This document shows, piece by piece, positions 62,456 to 64,000 of a stretch of DNA of 64,000 nucleotides; the first letter of the stretch is position 1; each line of letters opens with the position of its first letter. The notes under the pieces are model-generated. The model saw nothing but the letters and a program-made list of their open reading frames with translations, was not told the DNA's origin and made no database searches. The position numbers and the translations under genes are program-made. This DNA is from Candidatus Melainabacteria bacterium (GTDB taxonomy: Bacteria; Cyanobacteriota; Vampirovibrionia; Obscuribacterales; Obscuribacteraceae): positions 682,001-746,000 of the forward strand of contig QKMZ01000005.1 in the NCBI GenBank assembly GCA_003242885.1, read 5' to 3'.

Positions 62456-62905
62456 TTATCTGTCGCTGTCGCTGCGATTCTGTCTCTTGCGAGAGCCCGT
62501 GTGTGAGGCTGTCAGCACGATAAGGGCTTTTACAACGGATATAGCCGATACGTTGACTGTCAATAAAAATATCCAATTTATGTTCAAAACCGGCGCCTGT
62601 GAGCCTGGGCGAAGTCGTATGGAAGTGAACACAGAGTCGTTTACCAGGTGCGTTAGCCCGGCGATCGCACCGGCGAAAGCCAAAATGGCAAGAGATAGTT
62701 TGATGACTTGAATAGGCGAAGCTTCGCCGTAGAAAAGAACGGCGGCAGCCAGGCTGGCACCGACTTCGATGACTAGAAGTGGCAGCAAAGGCACTTCCAG
62801 GCAATTGGCATGGAAAACCTTGGGCAGCCCATAGTTCAGCCCGGTGACAAACAAGATAAGCGCTGCCAAAAGCGGCCAGGACGTCCGTATAGTCAGACGA
62901 TGCAT
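62456..62905 (-). CDS. Small four-helix membrane protein, similar to the N-terminus of the roadblock protein
   Basis: A 149-residue protein with about four membrane helices. The ATG at 62905 has GGAG five bases upstream. Its helix pattern and spacing resemble the first 125 residues of the neighbouring roadblock protein (PLLVIEVGASLAAAVLF versus [16 protein letters not shown]), suggesting a stand-alone paralogue of that membrane module. It ends in a basic tail (GSRKRQNRSDSDR). No function is recognised. It reads in the same direction, between pheT and the roadblock gene. Confidence 0.7.
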   Translation of the reverse strand: MHRLTIRTSWPLLAALILFVTGLNYGLPKVFHANCLEVPLLPLLVIEVGASLAAAVLFYGEASPIQVIKLSLAILAFAGAIAGLTHLVNDSVFTSIRLRPGSQAPVLNINWIFLLTVNVSAISVVKALIVLTASHTGSRKRQNRSDSDR

Positions 62906-62932
62906 CAAAACTCCACGCAGAAATCTACGTTA

Positions 62933-64000
62933 TTACAGCCTAAATGAAGCGCCTAGCCTGGACTGGAGACTTTCTCTGATTTTTGCCAGACGCTTGTCGA
63001 CCTCTTCGGTGGACAAGGGCTCCTGATCGCCGGAGAAAAGCAGTCGGTAAGAAAGGCTTTTCTTCCCGTCGCTAAGCTGGAATAAGCTGACTAAATCGAC
63101 CTGCTTGAGGGTACCTCCTGCAGCCGATCGAATACAAGATTCTACAGAAGCGTGGTCGAGGGCTACATCCACATCTGCGGTCAGATCGCGAGAAAGTGGC
63201 TGGGTGGAAGGCAATGGCGAGAATGTCGCAGCTATTGTCAATTTCTGTATCTGATCGATATCCAGCTCGAATACCGCTGCGCGCTCGGCGAATTTCAAGC
63301 TATCGGTAAAGCCAGGATGCAATTCGGCGACGAAGCCCAGTCTGACTACTTGTGCCTCAGGAGCGTTGGCGGTGACGTTTGGATTTTTCGACCAGATGAT
63401 CTCGCAGGCTCTAAAAGGATGCAGACATCCTGGCAAACGATTGGAATGGAAAAATTTGACGCGGGCTAAATCAACGCCTGCCTGTAATAGCAGTTGCTCG
63501 ACGACACCTTTGGCGCGATAGAAATCATGCGCTTCTTCAGCCACTGTTTCATATTTGGCTGCGGCTTCCGGTGCTGCAGTTGGTTTTGTCTGCCACAGGC
63601 TGGAGGAGCGTCTGCCCATGAGCAAACCGGCAACTTTGGTGCGTTCTTCAACACCAGTTTCGCCACGTTCTTGCTTAACATCTTTTGCATCTTTTTTTAG
63701 ATAAATGCGTCCAATTTCAAATAGAAAAACATCTTTGTTGCCGTGGTCGTAATTGTATGCAGCAGTCTGCGTTAGACCAGGTATCAAGCTCTGGCGCAAT
63801 ACTTCATGGTCTTCTGAAAGAGGGTTGAGCACTGCCACCAGTCGCTCTTCATTTTCGAGAGTGGCTAAACCATGCGGATTATCGTCTCCTTTCTTGCTCT
63901 CGCTGCGCACCAAACTTGATATCCAAGCTTCGCTCAAGCCTGATGCCAGAAGCGATCTTTTGATGTTGTTGACCGTTTGATTCGGAGCTTGCGGCGGAAT
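62933..64000 (-). CDS. pheT: Phenylalanine-tRNA ligase beta subunit, C-terminal part (cut by window edge)
   Basis: The frame is open to the right edge; the visible 355 residues are the C-terminal part of PheT. Features are the class II-like core with NPLSEDHEVLRQSLIPGLTQ and YDHGNKDVFLFEIGRIY, and the ferredoxin-fold anticodon-binding domain at the end (PLSRDLTADVDV, LVSLFQLSDGKKSLSYRLLF, ending SLQSRLGASFRL). The upstream part holding the B1/B3 editing domains lies outside the window. It joins the alpha subunit to charge tRNA-Phe. The stop is 28 bases before the start of the small membrane protein gene. Confidence 0.95.
   Translation of the reverse strand: MPPQAPNQTVNNIKRSLLASGLSEAWISSLVRSESKKGDDNPHGLATLENEERLVAVLNPLSEDHEVLRQSLIPGLTQTAAYNYDHGNKDVFLFEIGRIYLKKDAKDVKQERGETGVEERTKVAGLLMGRRSSSLWQTKPTAAPEAAAKYETVAEEAHDFYRAKGVVEQLLLQAGVDLARVKFFHSNRLPGCLHPFRACEIIWSKNPNVTANAPEAQVVRLGFVAELHPGFTDSLKFAERAAVFELDIDQIQKLTIAATFSPLPSTQPLSRDLTADVDVALDHASVESCIRSAAGGTLKQVDLVSLFQLSDGKKSLSYRLLFSGDQEPLSTEEVDKRLAKIRESLQSRLGASFRL

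Overview
The window most resembles a chromosome segment from a Gram-negative-type, non-photosynthetic relative of Cyanobacteria (Obscuribacterales / 'Melainabacteria'). This is my inference from the mix of Ser/Thr kinases with N-terminal zinc ribbons and C-terminal repeats, a roadblock/LC7 protein, an exosortase system, an RND pump, a DsbD-like protein and a base composition near half GC by eye. No rRNA or marker gene in the window settles it, and Planctomycetes are an alternative. Both ends cut genes: a leucine-rich-variant repeat protein on the left and pheT on the right.

Layout. 0-7.5 kb: repeat protein, proline dehydrogenase, an exported protein of unknown function, two tandem membrane-anchored kinases with altered catalytic motifs, and a stomatin-like protein. 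7.7-12.7 kb: a dedicated exosortase system, in which a VIT-domain membrane protein with a PEP-CTERM-like tail overlaps its exosortase. 13-19.9 kb: an ECF sigma factor, a large-subunit catalase, and a leftward group holding an LRR-DUF4240 protein, a truncated alkylguanine methyltransferase and an AlkA-type glycosylase. 20-26.3 kb: tRNA-Lys and envelope polysaccharide genes (a GT-C-like membrane protein, an SGNH esterase and an MBOAT acyltransferase). 26.9-32.9 kb: a reductive pyrimidine or beta-alanine catabolic operon (aminotransferase, beta-ureidopropionase, PreT, PreA) whose gaps hold palindromic repeats.

33-41 kb: an azoreductase divergent from an AraC regulator with a clean TetR-type operator between them, a TPR protein, and a TetR-adaptor-RND efflux operon preceded by another perfect palindrome. 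41-48 kb: a duplicated two-gene module, each copy an exported protein facing tail to tail with a zinc-ribbon/kinase/TM/TPR protein. This is the best candidate for an undescribed system. 48-55 kb: a class-2-like dihydroorotate dehydrogenase with a cysteine at the catalytic-base position, an AI-2E family permease, and two overlapping paralogous GT-C-like proteins. 55.5-64 kb: GH1 glycosidase, DsbD-like reductase, peroxiredoxin, a membrane roadblock/LC7 protein with a long Lys-Pro-Glu-Pro repeat, a small membrane protein, and pheT.

The recurring themes are signalling by membrane kinases, export and envelope modification, redox and alkylation defence, and pyrimidine metabolism in both directions (PyrD synthesis, PreTA degradation).
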